DNA of 64,000 nt from Hyphomicrobiales bacterium (GCA_900465675.1 UBJR01000033.1:1-64000), one strand, 5' to 3'. Shown: positions 27,800 through 36,072, counted from the first letter of the stretch. Translations and numbers: made by a program. Notes: generated by a model not told the origin, from the letters alone.

Positions 27800-28378
27800 A
27801 TGGACGTCATTCTTCTCGAACGCATCTCCAAGCTCGGCCAGATGGGCGAAACCGTAAAGGTTCGCGACGGCTTTGCCCGTAACTACCTGCTGCCGCTCGG
27901 CAAGGCGCTGCGCGCCAACGAAGCCAACCGCAGGCGTTTCGAAGCCGAGCGTGCAACGCTCGAAGCCCGTAACCTCGAGCGCAAGTCGGAAGCCCAGAAG
28001 GTTGCCGACGTTCTCGACGGCAAATCCTTCATCGTCGTCCGTTCGGCTGGCGAAACCGGCCAGATGTACGGCTCGGTCGCTGCCCGCGACGTCGTCGAAA
28101 TCCTGGCTGCCGAAGGCTTCAACATCGGCCGTAATCAGGTTCACCTGAACACGCCGATCAAGGCAATCGGCCTGCACAAGGTTGCGATCCAGCTTCACGC
28201 CGAAGTCGAAATCCACGTCGAACTCAACGTTGCCCGTTCTGCCGAAGAAGCCGAACGCCAGCTCAAGGGCGAGACCCTGACCTCGGTTGACGCGATCTAC
28301 GGCGTTGACGAAGACGCACTGCGTCCGGAAGACTTCTTCGATCCGGAAGCTGACGGCGTTGACGAAGACGAAGCATAA
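27800..28378 (+). CDS. rplI: 50S ribosomal protein L9
   Basis: A 192-residue L9 with the rRNA-binding N-terminal domain (MDVILLERISKLGQMG start and GFARNYLLP) joined by a long helix to the C-terminal domain. An acidic extension after about residue 150, ending in repeated Asp/Glu, makes it longer than the E. coli protein, as is usual in alphaproteobacteria. AAGGAA precedes the ATG. Confidence 0.97.
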   Translation: MDVILLERISKLGQMGETVKVRDGFARNYLLPLGKALRANEANRRRFEAERATLEARNLERKSEAQKVADVLDGKSFIVVRSAGETGQMYGSVAARDVVEILAAEGFNIGRNQVHLNTPIKAIGLHKVAIQLHAEVEIHVELNVARSAEEAERQLKGETLTSVDAIYGVDEDALRPEDFFDPEADGVDEDEA

Positions 28379-28403
28379 GCTTCGCATTCATCTGCTGATA
28401 CGG

Positions 28404-28430
28404 AAAGCCCGGCCTTGCGCCGGGCTTTTT
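28404..28430 (+). terminator. Terminator after rplI
   Basis: AAAGCCCGGC (28404-28413), loop CTTGC, GCCGGGCTTT (28419-28428) with T's to 28430. It lies 25 nt after rplI and only 2 nt from the end of the convergent HlyD gene. The A-tract on the left arm could let it serve both strands. Confidence 0.85.
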
Positions 28431-28432
28431 CG

Positions 28433-29500
28433 TTACTCGTTCTCCGCAACACTCTTCAGCGGTGCGGCGCTCTTGTCGATGCGCACCTCCACCGAGAGGC
28501 CGGGTGCCAGATCCTTTGCCAGCTCCTGGCCGGGGTCGATGCTGATGCGGACGCCGACGCGCTGGGCAACCTTGGTGAAATTGCCGGTGGCGTTGTCCGG
28601 CTTGATGACGGCGAATTCGGAACCGGCTGCCGGCGAGAAGCGCTCGACGCGGCCGGTCAGGCGGTGGTGGCCGAGTGCATCAACCGAGACGGATACCGGC
28701 TGGCCGACCTGCATGCCATCGAGCTGGGTTTCCTTGAAATTGGCGATCACCCAGACATCTTCGGGGACAACCGCCATCAGCTGCGTGCCTGACGTCACGT
28801 ACTGGCCGATACGCACGCCGACCTCTCCGAGATGGCCATCTCGCGGCGCAACGATCGACGTGTTCTGCAGGTCGATCTCGGCGAGCTGCACCGCTGCCTC
28901 GGCGCCCGCGACATTGGCTTCCAGAGACGCGCGGTTGACGATGATCGTCGCCAGGCTCTGCCTGGAGACTTCGAGGGCCGCCTGCGCCTGATTGAGCGCA
29001 GCCTTCGCCTGATCGAGGGTTGCCTGGGCGGCTTCGGATTCGCTGGCCGAGGCGATGCCGCGATTGCTGAGATTGTCGACGCGATCCCAGGCGAGCTGAG
29101 CGCGTTTCAGCGCCGCGTTGGCGCTGTCGATCTGCGCCTGGCTGGAGGCAATGGTGGCTTGCGCGGAGAGCTCCTGCTGGTGCGAATTGGCGAGCGAGGC
29201 CTTCTGGCCGTCGAGTGCGGCGCGCGATTGGGCCAGCTTCTGCGCATAGATGCGGTCATCGATCTTGGCGAGGACCTGTCCTTGCTTGACGTGCTCGTAA
29301 TCCTTGACCGGGACGTCGACGACATAGCCGCTGACCTGCGGGCTCATCAGCGTGACGTAGCCACGGACATAGGCATTGTCCGTCGTCTCCACCGAGGTGA
29401 CGAAGGGCGGCAGGCGCCAGGCATAGAGCACCAGCAGAATACCGGCGGCGCCGGCGATCAGCACGACCAGCGAGGTGGGCGAGCGGAGGGACTTGAACAT
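28433..29500 (-). CDS. HlyD-family periplasmic adaptor (EmrA-like)
   Basis: A 355-residue membrane fusion protein with an N-terminal transmembrane segment (about 10-30), a barrel-sandwich/lipoyl half motif near GYVVDVPVKDYEHVKQGQVL, a long Ala/Gln-rich coiled-coil hairpin (about 85-200) and a C-terminal beta-barrel. It would link the MFS pump encoded just upstream to an outer-membrane channel for drug efflux. It is the third gene of the marR-MFS-hlyD operon. Confidence 0.9.
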   Translation of the reverse strand: MFKSLRSPTSLVVLIAGAAGILLVLYAWRLPPFVTSVETTDNAYVRGYVTLMSPQVSGYVVDVPVKDYEHVKQGQVLAKIDDRIYAQKLAQSRAALDGQKASLANSHQQELSAQATIASSQAQIDSANAALKRAQLAWDRVDNLSNRGIASASESEAAQATLDQAKAALNQAQAALEVSRQSLATIIVNRASLEANVAGAEAAVQLAEIDLQNTSIVAPRDGHLGEVGVRIGQYVTSGTQLMAVVPEDVWVIANFKETQLDGMQVGQPVSVSVDALGHHRLTGRVERFSPAAGSEFAVIKPDNATGNFTKVAQRVGVRISIDPGQELAKDLAPGLSVEVRIDKSAAPLKSVAENE

Positions 29501-29518
29501 GCGGACGGGGCCTCTGGC

Positions 29519-31189
29519 TCAGGATTGCGCAAGGGCTGCCTCCGGCCCGTTCTGCCGGGGCCGGCGCTTCCATGCGAGATGAAGAAGAAGGACGACGAGA
29601 CCTGCCAGGCAGGACAGGAAGATCATGTAGAAGGCGTCGTTATAGGCAAGGACATAGGCCTCCCTCGTTACCTGCTGGCCAAGCAGCGAGAGGCCTTCGG
29701 CATTCAGCAGCGTCTTGTCGGTGATGACCTTGCCGTATGCCGCCGAAAGCTGTGACACCCGCTGGGCGACGATCGGATCGGTGAGCAGGATATGCTCGAC
29801 GAGAACGTTCGAATGAAACTTCTCGCGGATAACCACGAAGGTGCCGAGCACCGATGAAGCAAAGAGCGAGCCGATCGACTGGGTGAACAGGAAGATCACC
29901 AGGAAGTTGACGATATAGGGCATGCCCTTAGCGAGCACGGCGGCAAAGCCCTTGGACATCACCGGCGGCAGGAACATCGCGGCACCGGCGGCGACCATCG
30001 CCTGGCTCAGATACATTTCCGGCGGGCGTGTCAGGCTGGTCGACTGGCTGTCGATATAGGCACCAGCTGCAATCAGGATCAGCGCCAGCACATGGGCGGT
30101 CTCGACATAGCGCGTCACCATCAGATAGGCGCAGAAGAGCCCGCCTGCGAGCGAAGACAAGAGGATGATCCCGTAGAGGTGGATCGTCTGGTCGTTGAGC
30201 AGGCCGAGCTGCTGATAAAAATTGGCGGCCGTCGTCGATTGCTCCGAGGAGACGAAGCGGAAGAGCAGTAGCAGGCCGGCCATGCGCAGGTTCGGGCCTG
30301 ACAGAACCCAACGCAGATCGATCATCGGATTGGCGCGCGGCAGCTCGATCAGGAACATCAGCGTGAGGGCGCCGATCGAAACAGCCAGCACGACGCCGAG
30401 CCAGGGTACTTCGAACCACCAGTAGAGCCGCCCGAGCGTGAGCACGACGGCGAGGCAGCCGAAGCTTAAGGCGAGCAGCAGATAGCTCAGGATGTCGAGC
30501 CGCTGAATGACATTGGCGCGCGGCGGCGCCGTCAGCGGCAGTAGGTAGATGACCGGCAGCGCAATCAGCGCCAATCCCATCTCGAACGTGTAGAGCGCGC
30601 TGTAACCGCCGAGATCGAGCAGCGAGGGAGAGATGATGCGGGCTATCGGCGCAGCAAACAGCGTGTTCATCAAGGCAAGGCTAAGCCCCACCGAAAGCTT
30701 CTTCTCCGGCGGGAAGGCTTCCAGCATATAGAGGAAGCCGAGCGTCGAGAGCGGAGCGGCCGCCATGCCGCTGATAGCGCGCACGACGATTGCCGAATGC
30801 AGATCGGTGATCAGCAGGTTCATCATCGAGGCGAAGAGGAAGCATATGATGCTGAATTCCGCGAAGCGCCGCAGGCCATATTGCGTGCGGATCTTGAAGA
30901 GCGCGATGGCGAGGCTGGCATAGGGCGCCATATAGGCGGCCGAGAGCCAGGACACTTCGATCGTGGTCGCCGAGAAGGAGCCCTGCAGCTGATAGATATT
31001 GGCCGTCAGCAGGTTCATCCCCAACCCCTGGGTCAGGAAGAACAGCACCGAGGAGGCCATGTAGAGCGGCACCTTCCAGCGGGCCAGCGGCGCCGGCAGG
31101 ACAGGCGCTGCGGGCGGCGGCATAACGGCCTCTTCCTCGCCCTTGCGGGCGGGCCCAGCATTGTCGTTGATTGTCTCGGCGAGGCTCAT
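29519..31189 (-). CDS. MFS drug efflux transporter, DHA2 (EmrB-like)
   Basis: A 556-residue integral membrane protein with about 14 transmembrane helices, as in the DHA2 drug:H+ antiporters that pair with EmrA adaptors. A cytosolic Pro/Ala-rich N-terminus precedes the first helix. The start ATG at 31189 (MSLAETIND) lies 10 nt after the MarR gene; the frame is open further but runs into that gene. Substrate specificity is not deducible. Confidence 0.88.
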   Translation of the reverse strand: MSLAETINDNAGPARKGEEEAVMPPPAAPVLPAPLARWKVPLYMASSVLFFLTQGLGMNLLTANIYQLQGSFSATTIEVSWLSAAYMAPYASLAIALFKIRTQYGLRRFAEFSIICFLFASMMNLLITDLHSAIVVRAISGMAAAPLSTLGFLYMLEAFPPEKKLSVGLSLALMNTLFAAPIARIISPSLLDLGGYSALYTFEMGLALIALPVIYLLPLTAPPRANVIQRLDILSYLLLALSFGCLAVVLTLGRLYWWFEVPWLGVVLAVSIGALTLMFLIELPRANPMIDLRWVLSGPNLRMAGLLLLFRFVSSEQSTTAANFYQQLGLLNDQTIHLYGIILLSSLAGGLFCAYLMVTRYVETAHVLALILIAAGAYIDSQSTSLTRPPEMYLSQAMVAAGAAMFLPPVMSKGFAAVLAKGMPYIVNFLVIFLFTQSIGSLFASSVLGTFVVIREKFHSNVLVEHILLTDPIVAQRVSQLSAAYGKVITDKTLLNAEGLSLLGQQVTREAYVLAYNDAFYMIFLSCLAGLVVLLLHLAWKRRPRQNGPEAALAQS

Positions 31190-31199
31190 GCGAGCATCC

Positions 31200-31643
31200 T
31201 CATTGCCCGCGAACGGCCGCCAGGTTTGCCTGCATCGCGCGGATAACATTCAAGGTAGTCCGGAGATCGCTTTCGGGAATACCGGAGATGATCTGGCCGC
31301 GAATATCCTCGGCCAGCGCCTCGACTTCGCCGGCAACCACCCGCCCGGAATCCGTCATGTAGATTTCCTTGGCGCGCCGATCCGAGCCGGCGACGCGTCG
31401 CTCGACATAGCCCTGCCCTTCCATCGCATCGAGAATGCGCACCAGCGTCGGGGTCTCCAGCTCCAGCCGGTCGGCGAGCTCGCGCTGGTTGATGCCGTCC
31501 TTCTTGTTGAGATTGAAGAACACCCGGGCGCGCGGCAGCGTCATGTTGCGCTCCCTCACCTTGGCGTCGAAAGTCGCTCTCAGCTTGCGGGTGAAGGCAG
31601 CGATATCTTCGATCAGTTCGCGGCCAAGCAACTTATTCGCCAT
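31200..31643 (-). CDS. MarR-family transcriptional regulator
   Basis: A 147-residue winged-helix regulator. The DNA-recognition region is QRELADRLELETPTLVRILD (about 68-87), followed by the wing with the DRRAKEI motif typical of MarR/EmrR. As the first gene of an efflux operon, and with a perfect palindrome at its own transcription start, it probably represses the operon until a ligand binds. Confidence 0.92.
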   Translation of the reverse strand: MANKLLGRELIEDIAAFTRKLRATFDAKVRERNMTLPRARVFFNLNKKDGINQRELADRLELETPTLVRILDAMEGQGYVERRVAGSDRRAKEIYMTDSGRVVAGEVEALAEDIRGQIISGIPESDLRTTLNVIRAMQANLAAVRGQ

Positions 31644-31662
31644 AGATTCCAGTCCATTTTTG

Positions 31663-31679
31663 TTAGTGCACTAATTATA
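31663..31679 (-). promoter_or_regulatory. marR operator and -10 box
   Basis: TTAGTGCACTAA (31663-31674) is a perfect 12-bp palindrome 20 nt before the MarR ATG. It abuts a consensus TATAAT read on the minus strand (31679 to 31674), so a bound dimer would cover the transcription start. No clear -35 box was found at standard spacing. Confidence 0.65.
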
Positions 31680-31815
31680 TTACTACTATCTAAATCAAAA
31701 TTTGTATTTTTTCAAGTGCTAACTCCAGGCGCTTGCGGGTAAAATGACCGCTATGGAATAGGCGCCTGAGTCGCAGTCTTCCTGCCGTGTCCCCAAGGTG
31801 ACACGATAGCATATT

Positions 31816-31846
31816 TTGTCCACAGGCCCGAAGCCGCTGTGGACAA
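31816..31846. promoter_or_regulatory. Inverted pair of DnaA-box-like 9-mers
   Basis: TTGTCCACAG (31816-31825) and CTGTGGACAA (31837-31846) are perfect inverted copies separated by 11 nt. TTGTCCACA differs from the DnaA box TTATCCACA at one position. It sits 115 nt upstream of dnaB. It could be a DnaA site or only an RNA hairpin. Confidence 0.45.
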
Positions 31847-31960
31847 GTCGAACAACGTGCAAAGCGCAATGGATTTTGACGACCGGCAGGCGCTGTTGCA
31901 GCCATGCACTTGCATTTGCGGGTGGCTGTCTTCAAATCCGGGATAGAAACGACAGAACGG

Positions 31961-33463
31961 ATGACGATGAACGACGCAGCGCGAAAGATTGCCGCCGTTG
32001 CTCCTGCCGAGCAGCATTACCGCGAAGCCCCCAACAATATCGAGGCGGAGCAGGCGCTTCTGGGGGCGATCCTGATGAACAACGACGCCTATTACCGGGT
32101 GTCCGACTTCCTCAAGCCGATCCATCTCTACGAGCCGCTGCACCGCAAGATCTTCGAGGTCGCGGGCGACATCATCCGCATGGGCAAGATCGCAAACCCG
32201 GTGACGATCAAGACCTTCCTGAAGGCCGACGAGAAGGTCGGCGACATGACGGTGTCGGAATATCTGGCCCGCCTCGCCCGCGAAGCCGTCACCATCATCA
32301 ATGCCGAAGACTATGGCCGCGCCATCTATGATCTTGCGCTGCGCCGGGCGCTGATCACCATCGGCGAGGATGTCGTCAACATCGCCTATGACGCGCCGCT
32401 CGACATGCCGCCGCAGGCGCAGATCGAAGACACCGAGCGCCGGCTGTTCGAACTGGCCGAAAACGGCCGCTACGACGGCGGCTTCCAGTCGTTCAACGAC
32501 GCCGTGGCGCTGGCGATCGACATGGCCGCCGTCGCCAAGGAGCGTGACGGCGGTCTGTCCGGCATCTCCACCGGCATCCATTCGCTCGACGGCAAGATGG
32601 GCGGGTTGCAGCGCTCCGACTTGATCGTGCTCGCCGGACGTCCGGGTATGGGCAAGACCTCGCTCGCCACCAACATCGCCTATAACATCGCCGCCGCCTA
32701 TGAAGGCGAAGTGCAGGCGGACGGAAGCTTCAAGGCGAAGAACGGCGGCGTCGTCGGTTTCTACTCGCTCGAAATGTCGTCCGAACAGCTCGCCACCCGT
32801 ATCATCTCAGAGCAGACGGAAGTCTCCTCCTCGAAGATCCGCCGCGGTGACATCAATGACGCCGATTTCGAAAAGCTCGTCGCCTGCTCGATGATGATGC
32901 AGAAGGTGCCGCTCTATATCGACCAGACCGGTGGTATCTCGATCGCCCAGCTATCGGCCCGCGCCCGCCGCCTGAAGCGCCAGCGCGGCCTCGATTGCCT
33001 GGTGGTGGACTATATCCAGCTGATGACCGGCTCCGGCAAATCGGGCGAAAACCGCGTTCAGGAAATCACCCAGATCACCACGGGTCTGAAGGCGCTCGGC
33101 AAGGAACTCAATGTTCCGATCGTGGCGCTGTCGCAGCTGTCGCGTCAGGTCGAAAGCCGCGACGACAAGCGCCCGCAGCTCTCCGACCTTCGCGAATCGG
33201 GCTCGATCGAGCAGGACGCCGACGTCGTGCTCTTCGTGTTCCGCGAAGAGTATTACGTGAAGAACCTCGAGCCCCGCGATCCCGCCGATCCGAAATACGC
33301 GGAATGGGAAGCGCTGTTCGACAAGGTCAAGGGCACGGCCGACGTCATCATCGCAAAGCAGCGCCACGGACCGACCGGCACCGTCAAGCTCGCCTTCCAG
33401 TCGGAGTTCACCCGCTTCGCCGACCTCGCCGAGCCTTCGTTCACACAGTACGAAGAGCATTGA
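31961..33463 (+). CDS. dnaB: Replicative DNA helicase
   Basis: A 500-residue hexameric 5'-3' helicase of the replisome. The N-terminal helical domain starts EAPNNIEAEQALLGAILMNN, and the RecA-like C-terminal domain has Walker A GRPGMGKTS near residue 230, Walker B VDYIQLM and the arginine-finger region near QRHGPTGTV. ATG 31961 (MTMNDAARK) is chosen over upstream in-frame codons by family length. Confidence 0.97.
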   Translation: MTMNDAARKIAAVAPAEQHYREAPNNIEAEQALLGAILMNNDAYYRVSDFLKPIHLYEPLHRKIFEVAGDIIRMGKIANPVTIKTFLKADEKVGDMTVSEYLARLAREAVTIINAEDYGRAIYDLALRRALITIGEDVVNIAYDAPLDMPPQAQIEDTERRLFELAENGRYDGGFQSFNDAVALAIDMAAVAKERDGGLSGISTGIHSLDGKMGGLQRSDLIVLAGRPGMGKTSLATNIAYNIAAAYEGEVQADGSFKAKNGGVVGFYSLEMSSEQLATRIISEQTEVSSSKIRRGDINDADFEKLVACSMMMQKVPLYIDQTGGISIAQLSARARRLKRQRGLDCLVVDYIQLMTGSGKSGENRVQEITQITTGLKALGKELNVPIVALSQLSRQVESRDDKRPQLSDLRESGSIEQDADVVLFVFREEYYVKNLEPRDPADPKYAEWEALFDKVKGTADVIIAKQRHGPTGTVKLAFQSEFTRFADLAEPSFTQYEEH

Positions 33464-33476
33464 TCTTCGCCGTAAT

Positions 33477-33523
33477 TTGACACTGAGCCCTCATGTTGGC
33501 ACAATCGCCAACATGAGGGCTCA
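33477..33523 (+). promoter_or_regulatory. TumE/TumA promoter with 17-bp palindromic operator
   Basis: TTGACA (33477-33482) and CACAAT (33500-33505) form a candidate sigma70 promoter with a 17-bp spacer. The spacer is the left arm of a perfect inverted repeat: TGAGCCCTCATGTTGGC (33484-33500), loop ACAATC, complement at 33507-33523. The predicted transcription start (about 33512) coincides with the toxin ATG at 33513 inside the right arm. This suggests autorepression by the antitoxin and a leaderless mRNA. Confidence 0.6.
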
Positions 33524-33803
33524 ATTGCTTCGGCGTTCGAAAACGATGCTGTCGGATGGTGCAATCGTCGAGATTGTGATCTGGAAATTGCCTCAGCCTT
33601 TGCTGGGAAGTCAGCATAGCTACAAATACAGCCTGTTTTATGGATATCCGGGCAAACGTGTCGTCGGCTACGACAACGAAAGAGGCAAAGGCGACCACAA
33701 GCATCTCAAAGACCACGAAGAGCCCTATGACTTCACCACGATTAGGAAACTGATCGCTGACTTTCTTCGAGATGTAGAGATCAGGAGGCAACGCCGCCAA
33801 TGA
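33513..33803 (+). CDS. TumE-family toxin (DUF6516)
   Basis: A 96-residue protein recognised by the family pattern: start MRAQLLRRSKTMLSDGAIVE, then VIWKLPQP, YKYSLFYG, the diagnostic RVVGYDNERGKGDHKH and a C-terminal LIADFLRDV helix. TumE-type proteins are toxins of type II toxin-antitoxin systems with the antitoxin gene directly downstream, as here (4-nt ATGA overlap). The cellular target is not known to me. ATG 33513 aligns with the family start; a TTG at 33477 coincides with the -35 box and is unlikely. No Shine-Dalgarno sequence precedes it. Confidence 0.85.
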   Translation: MRAQLLRRSKTMLSDGAIVEIVIWKLPQPLLGSQHSYKYSLFYGYPGKRVVGYDNERGKGDHKHLKDHEEPYDFTTIRKLIADFLRDVEIRRQRRQ

Positions 33804-34162
33804 CCACCGCCATCATCCGAATTCAACGGAACGACGAAACGGCTCTGCACGATGCGCTGGAGGGATTTGCCGCCGCGTGGGAGACCGGCGAAGAACAGGA
33901 ACATGTCTTCAGCTTCGCCTCCCCTGAACAGTTGTTCGGCGTCTTGACGCCCAAGCGCTGGACGCTGATCGAGACACTGCAGAAACTCGGACCTTCAACC
34001 TATCGCGCCCTCGCCTCCGCGCTCTCCCGCGATGTCAAACGGGTTCACGACGACACCGCACCTCTCATCGAGTGGGGTCTCGTCGAACTTAATGACGAAG
34101 GCCGCATCCATGTACCCTATGACGTCATCCACGCGGATTTCGACCTACGCAGCGTCGCCTGA
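33800..34162 (+). CDS. TumA-type antitoxin, winged-helix DNA-binding protein
   Basis: A 120-residue protein of the HVO_A0114/MarR-like helix-turn-helix group that pairs with TumE toxins. Residues about 45-60 read SFASPEQLFGVLTPKRW, then a winged helix whose recognition helix is near RDVKRVHDDTAPLIEWGL, and the C-terminal VPYDVIHADF. It probably neutralises TumE and represses the operon through the upstream palindrome. The start overlaps the toxin stop by 4 nt. Confidence 0.85.
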   Translation: MTTAIIRIQRNDETALHDALEGFAAAWETGEEQEHVFSFASPEQLFGVLTPKRWTLIETLQKLGPSTYRALASALSRDVKRVHDDTAPLIEWGLVELNDEGRIHVPYDVIHADFDLRSVA

Positions 34163-34224
34163 CGGGGACGACATTGCTGCAATGCAGCGCCGGGCTTCCC
34201 CTCTGACGTCATGCGCTTTAGACT

Positions 34225-34256
34225 GGCCGGAGACTCCTCTCCGGCCTTTCTTTTTT
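34225..34256 (+). terminator. Strong terminator after the TumE/TumA operon
   Basis: GGCCGGAGA (34225-34233), loop CTCC, TCTCCGGCC (34238-34246), then TTTCTTTTTT to 34256. It ends the toxin-antitoxin operon and directly abuts the first possible alr start codons (34258, 34267). Confidence 0.88.
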
Positions 34257-34266
34257 GATGTGTGCG

Positions 34267-35430
34267 ATGACCGATATTTCCGATGCCTTTGAAGACGATC
34301 ATTTTGAATCCGCCGGTCTGCGGCTGACGGTGGATCTCTCCGCGCTTGCCCAGAACTGGCAGGACATGGCGCGGCGGTCCGGCAAGGCGCGGGCATCTGC
34401 TGTCGTCAAGGCGGACGCCTATGGCATGGGGATCGAGGATGCCGGTGAGACGCTTTACATGGCCGGTGCGCGCGACTTCTTCGTGGCGACCGTCGATGAG
34501 GGCGTGACGCTCAGGCTCTATGCGCCGGAGGCCCGCATTTTCGTGCTGTCGGGCATCTGGCCGGGCACCGAGCGGCGCTTTTTCGAAAACGATCTGGTGC
34601 CCGTGATCTCCTCCGAGGAGCAGCTTGCCTTCTGGATGGCGGTGCTGTCGGAATATGGCGATTATCCCTGCGCGCTGCATGTCGATACCGGCTTCAACCG
34701 GCTTGGGCTCCACATCGATGAAGCCCTGGCGCTGGCCGACGACGTGTCGCGTCCGGCAAGCTTTGCGCCCGTCCTCGTCATGAGCCATCTTGCCTGCGGC
34801 GATGATCAGCTTTCGCCGATGAACAAGCAGCAGCTTGAATCATTCCGCAAGGTTACCGCCGCCTATGAAGGTATCGATTCAAGCCTGGCGGCTTCCGCCG
34901 GCATCTTCCTCGGCGACAACTACCACTTCGACCTGACCCGCCCCGGCATCGCGCTTTATGGCGGCGAGGCGGTCAACGGCATGGCAAACCCGATGCGTCC
35001 GGTCGCCACCGCCGAAGCGCGGGTGATCCAGGTGCGCACCGTGCGCGCCGGAGAGAGCGTCAGCTACGGGCGAGCACTGAAACTCACCCGCGACAGCCGA
35101 CTGGCGATTGTCGCCGCCGGTTATGCGGATGGCTACATGCGCAGCCAGTCGAGCGGCGGCGTGCCGCTGCGCAATGCGCTACCGCAGGGCGGCCAGGGCT
35201 TCTTCGAAGGATACACGGTGCCCGTTGCCGGGCGGATCACCATGGACCTGACGATCTTCGACGTCACCGACCTGCCCGACAATCTGATCCGCGCCGGAGA
35301 CTATATCGAGCTGTTCGGCAAGAATATTCCCGTCGATGACGCGGCGCGCGCCGCCGGCACGATCGGCTACGAGATGCTGACCAGCGTTGGTCTGCGCCAC
35401 GAACGGAAATACGTCGCCGACGAGGAATAG
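34267..35430 (+). CDS. alr: Alanine racemase
   Basis: PLP enzyme that makes D-alanine for peptidoglycan. The PLP-binding Lys is in VVKADAYGMG near residue 43, the catalytic Tyr in ESVSYGRAL near 265, and AAGYADGY follows. About 387 residues. Starts at 34258 or 34267 are possible; both lie within 11 nt of the terminator T-tract and neither has a Shine-Dalgarno sequence, so expression must depend on read-through or a promoter inside the antitoxin gene. Confidence 0.93.
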   Translation: MTDISDAFEDDHFESAGLRLTVDLSALAQNWQDMARRSGKARASAVVKADAYGMGIEDAGETLYMAGARDFFVATVDEGVTLRLYAPEARIFVLSGIWPGTERRFFENDLVPVISSEEQLAFWMAVLSEYGDYPCALHVDTGFNRLGLHIDEALALADDVSRPASFAPVLVMSHLACGDDQLSPMNKQQLESFRKVTAAYEGIDSSLAASAGIFLGDNYHFDLTRPGIALYGGEAVNGMANPMRPVATAEARVIQVRTVRAGESVSYGRALKLTRDSRLAIVAAGYADGYMRSQSSGGVPLRNALPQGGQGFFEGYTVPVAGRITMDLTIFDVTDLPDNLIRAGDYIELFGKNIPVDDAARAAGTIGYEMLTSVGLRHERKYVADEE

Positions 35431-35436
35431 GCGCGC

Positions 35437-36072
35437 TTAGCGGGTGGTGAGCGCCAGGCGGACGCCGAGCGCCACCAAGAGCGCGCCGAGCCCGCGATCG
35501 AGCCACAGGCCGATCTTGCGATTGCCCTTGACGAGTTCGGCGAGCTTTCCGCCAGCAAGGATCAACGGCGGCTCGATGAGCATCGCCACCGCGATGATCA
35601 GAACGCCATGGACGGCAAGCTGTAGCCAGACCGGGCCAGCGCCTTCGACGACGAATTGCGGCAGGAAGGCGAGGAAGAAGATCGCCACCTTCGGATTGAG
35701 CAGCGAGACCAGCACGCCCTGCCGGTAGATCCGGTGCCAGCTCATCGTTTCCGCCGCCGCCTTGATGAAGCCCCCCTCGCCGCCCGACCGCAGAGCCTGA
35801 ATGCCGAGCCAGACCAGATAGCCGGCGCCGACCCACTTGACCGCCGAAAAGGCAAAAGCCGATGCGGCCAGCACCGCCGACAGGCCGAAGGCGGCAAACA
35901 GCACATGCATGAAGGCGCCGCTCCAGACGCCGAAGACGGCAGAAAAACCGGCGCGCGTGCCGCTCTTGATCGTATGGCCGAGGATGAAGGCCATATCAGG
36001 CCCTGGCGACAGGTTCAAAAGAACCGCGGCTGTCAGGAAAGTAATCCAATGGGCGAGCGAATAATCGAGCAT
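35437..36072 (-). CDS. LysE/RhtB family amino acid exporter
   Basis: A 211-residue membrane protein with about six helices. The N-terminal LNLSPGPDMAFILG block is the RhtB/LysE signature. Such proteins export amino acids or homoserine lactones; the substrate is unknown. The ATG at 36072 (MLDYSLAHW) is used, although the frame is open to 36162. It converges on alr with a 6-nt gap. Confidence 0.88.
   Translation of the reverse strand: MLDYSLAHWITFLTAAVLLNLSPGPDMAFILGHTIKSGTRAGFSAVFGVWSGAFMHVLFAAFGLSAVLAASAFAFSAVKWVGAGYLVWLGIQALRSGGEGGFIKAAAETMSWHRIYRQGVLVSLLNPKVAIFFLAFLPQFVVEGAGPVWLQLAVHGVLIIAVAMLIEPPLILAGGKLAELVKGNRKIGLWLDRGLGALLVALGVRLALTTR

Larger units (their letters stand above)
31644..31960. 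promoter_or_regulatory. Divergent regulatory region marR-dnaB
   Basis: A 317-nt gap. The half near marR is AT-rich and holds its -10 box and palindromic operator (31663-31679). Near 31816-31846 is a perfect 10-bp inverted repeat made of two DnaA-box-like sequences. A weaker GTGTC/GACAC inverted repeat lies near 31787-31804. No gene is seen in the gap. Confidence 0.55.

Noticed and set aside
26825..28387. 520-residue minus-strand frame spanning the DUF2232 and rplI genes
   Set aside because: It crosses two real plus-strand genes and their gap; Gln/Arg/Asp-rich shadow without motifs.
33477..33512. Extended toxin N-terminus from TTG 33477
   Set aside because: This TTG is the -35 box itself, and the residues it would add do not match the TumE family start, which fits ATG 33513.
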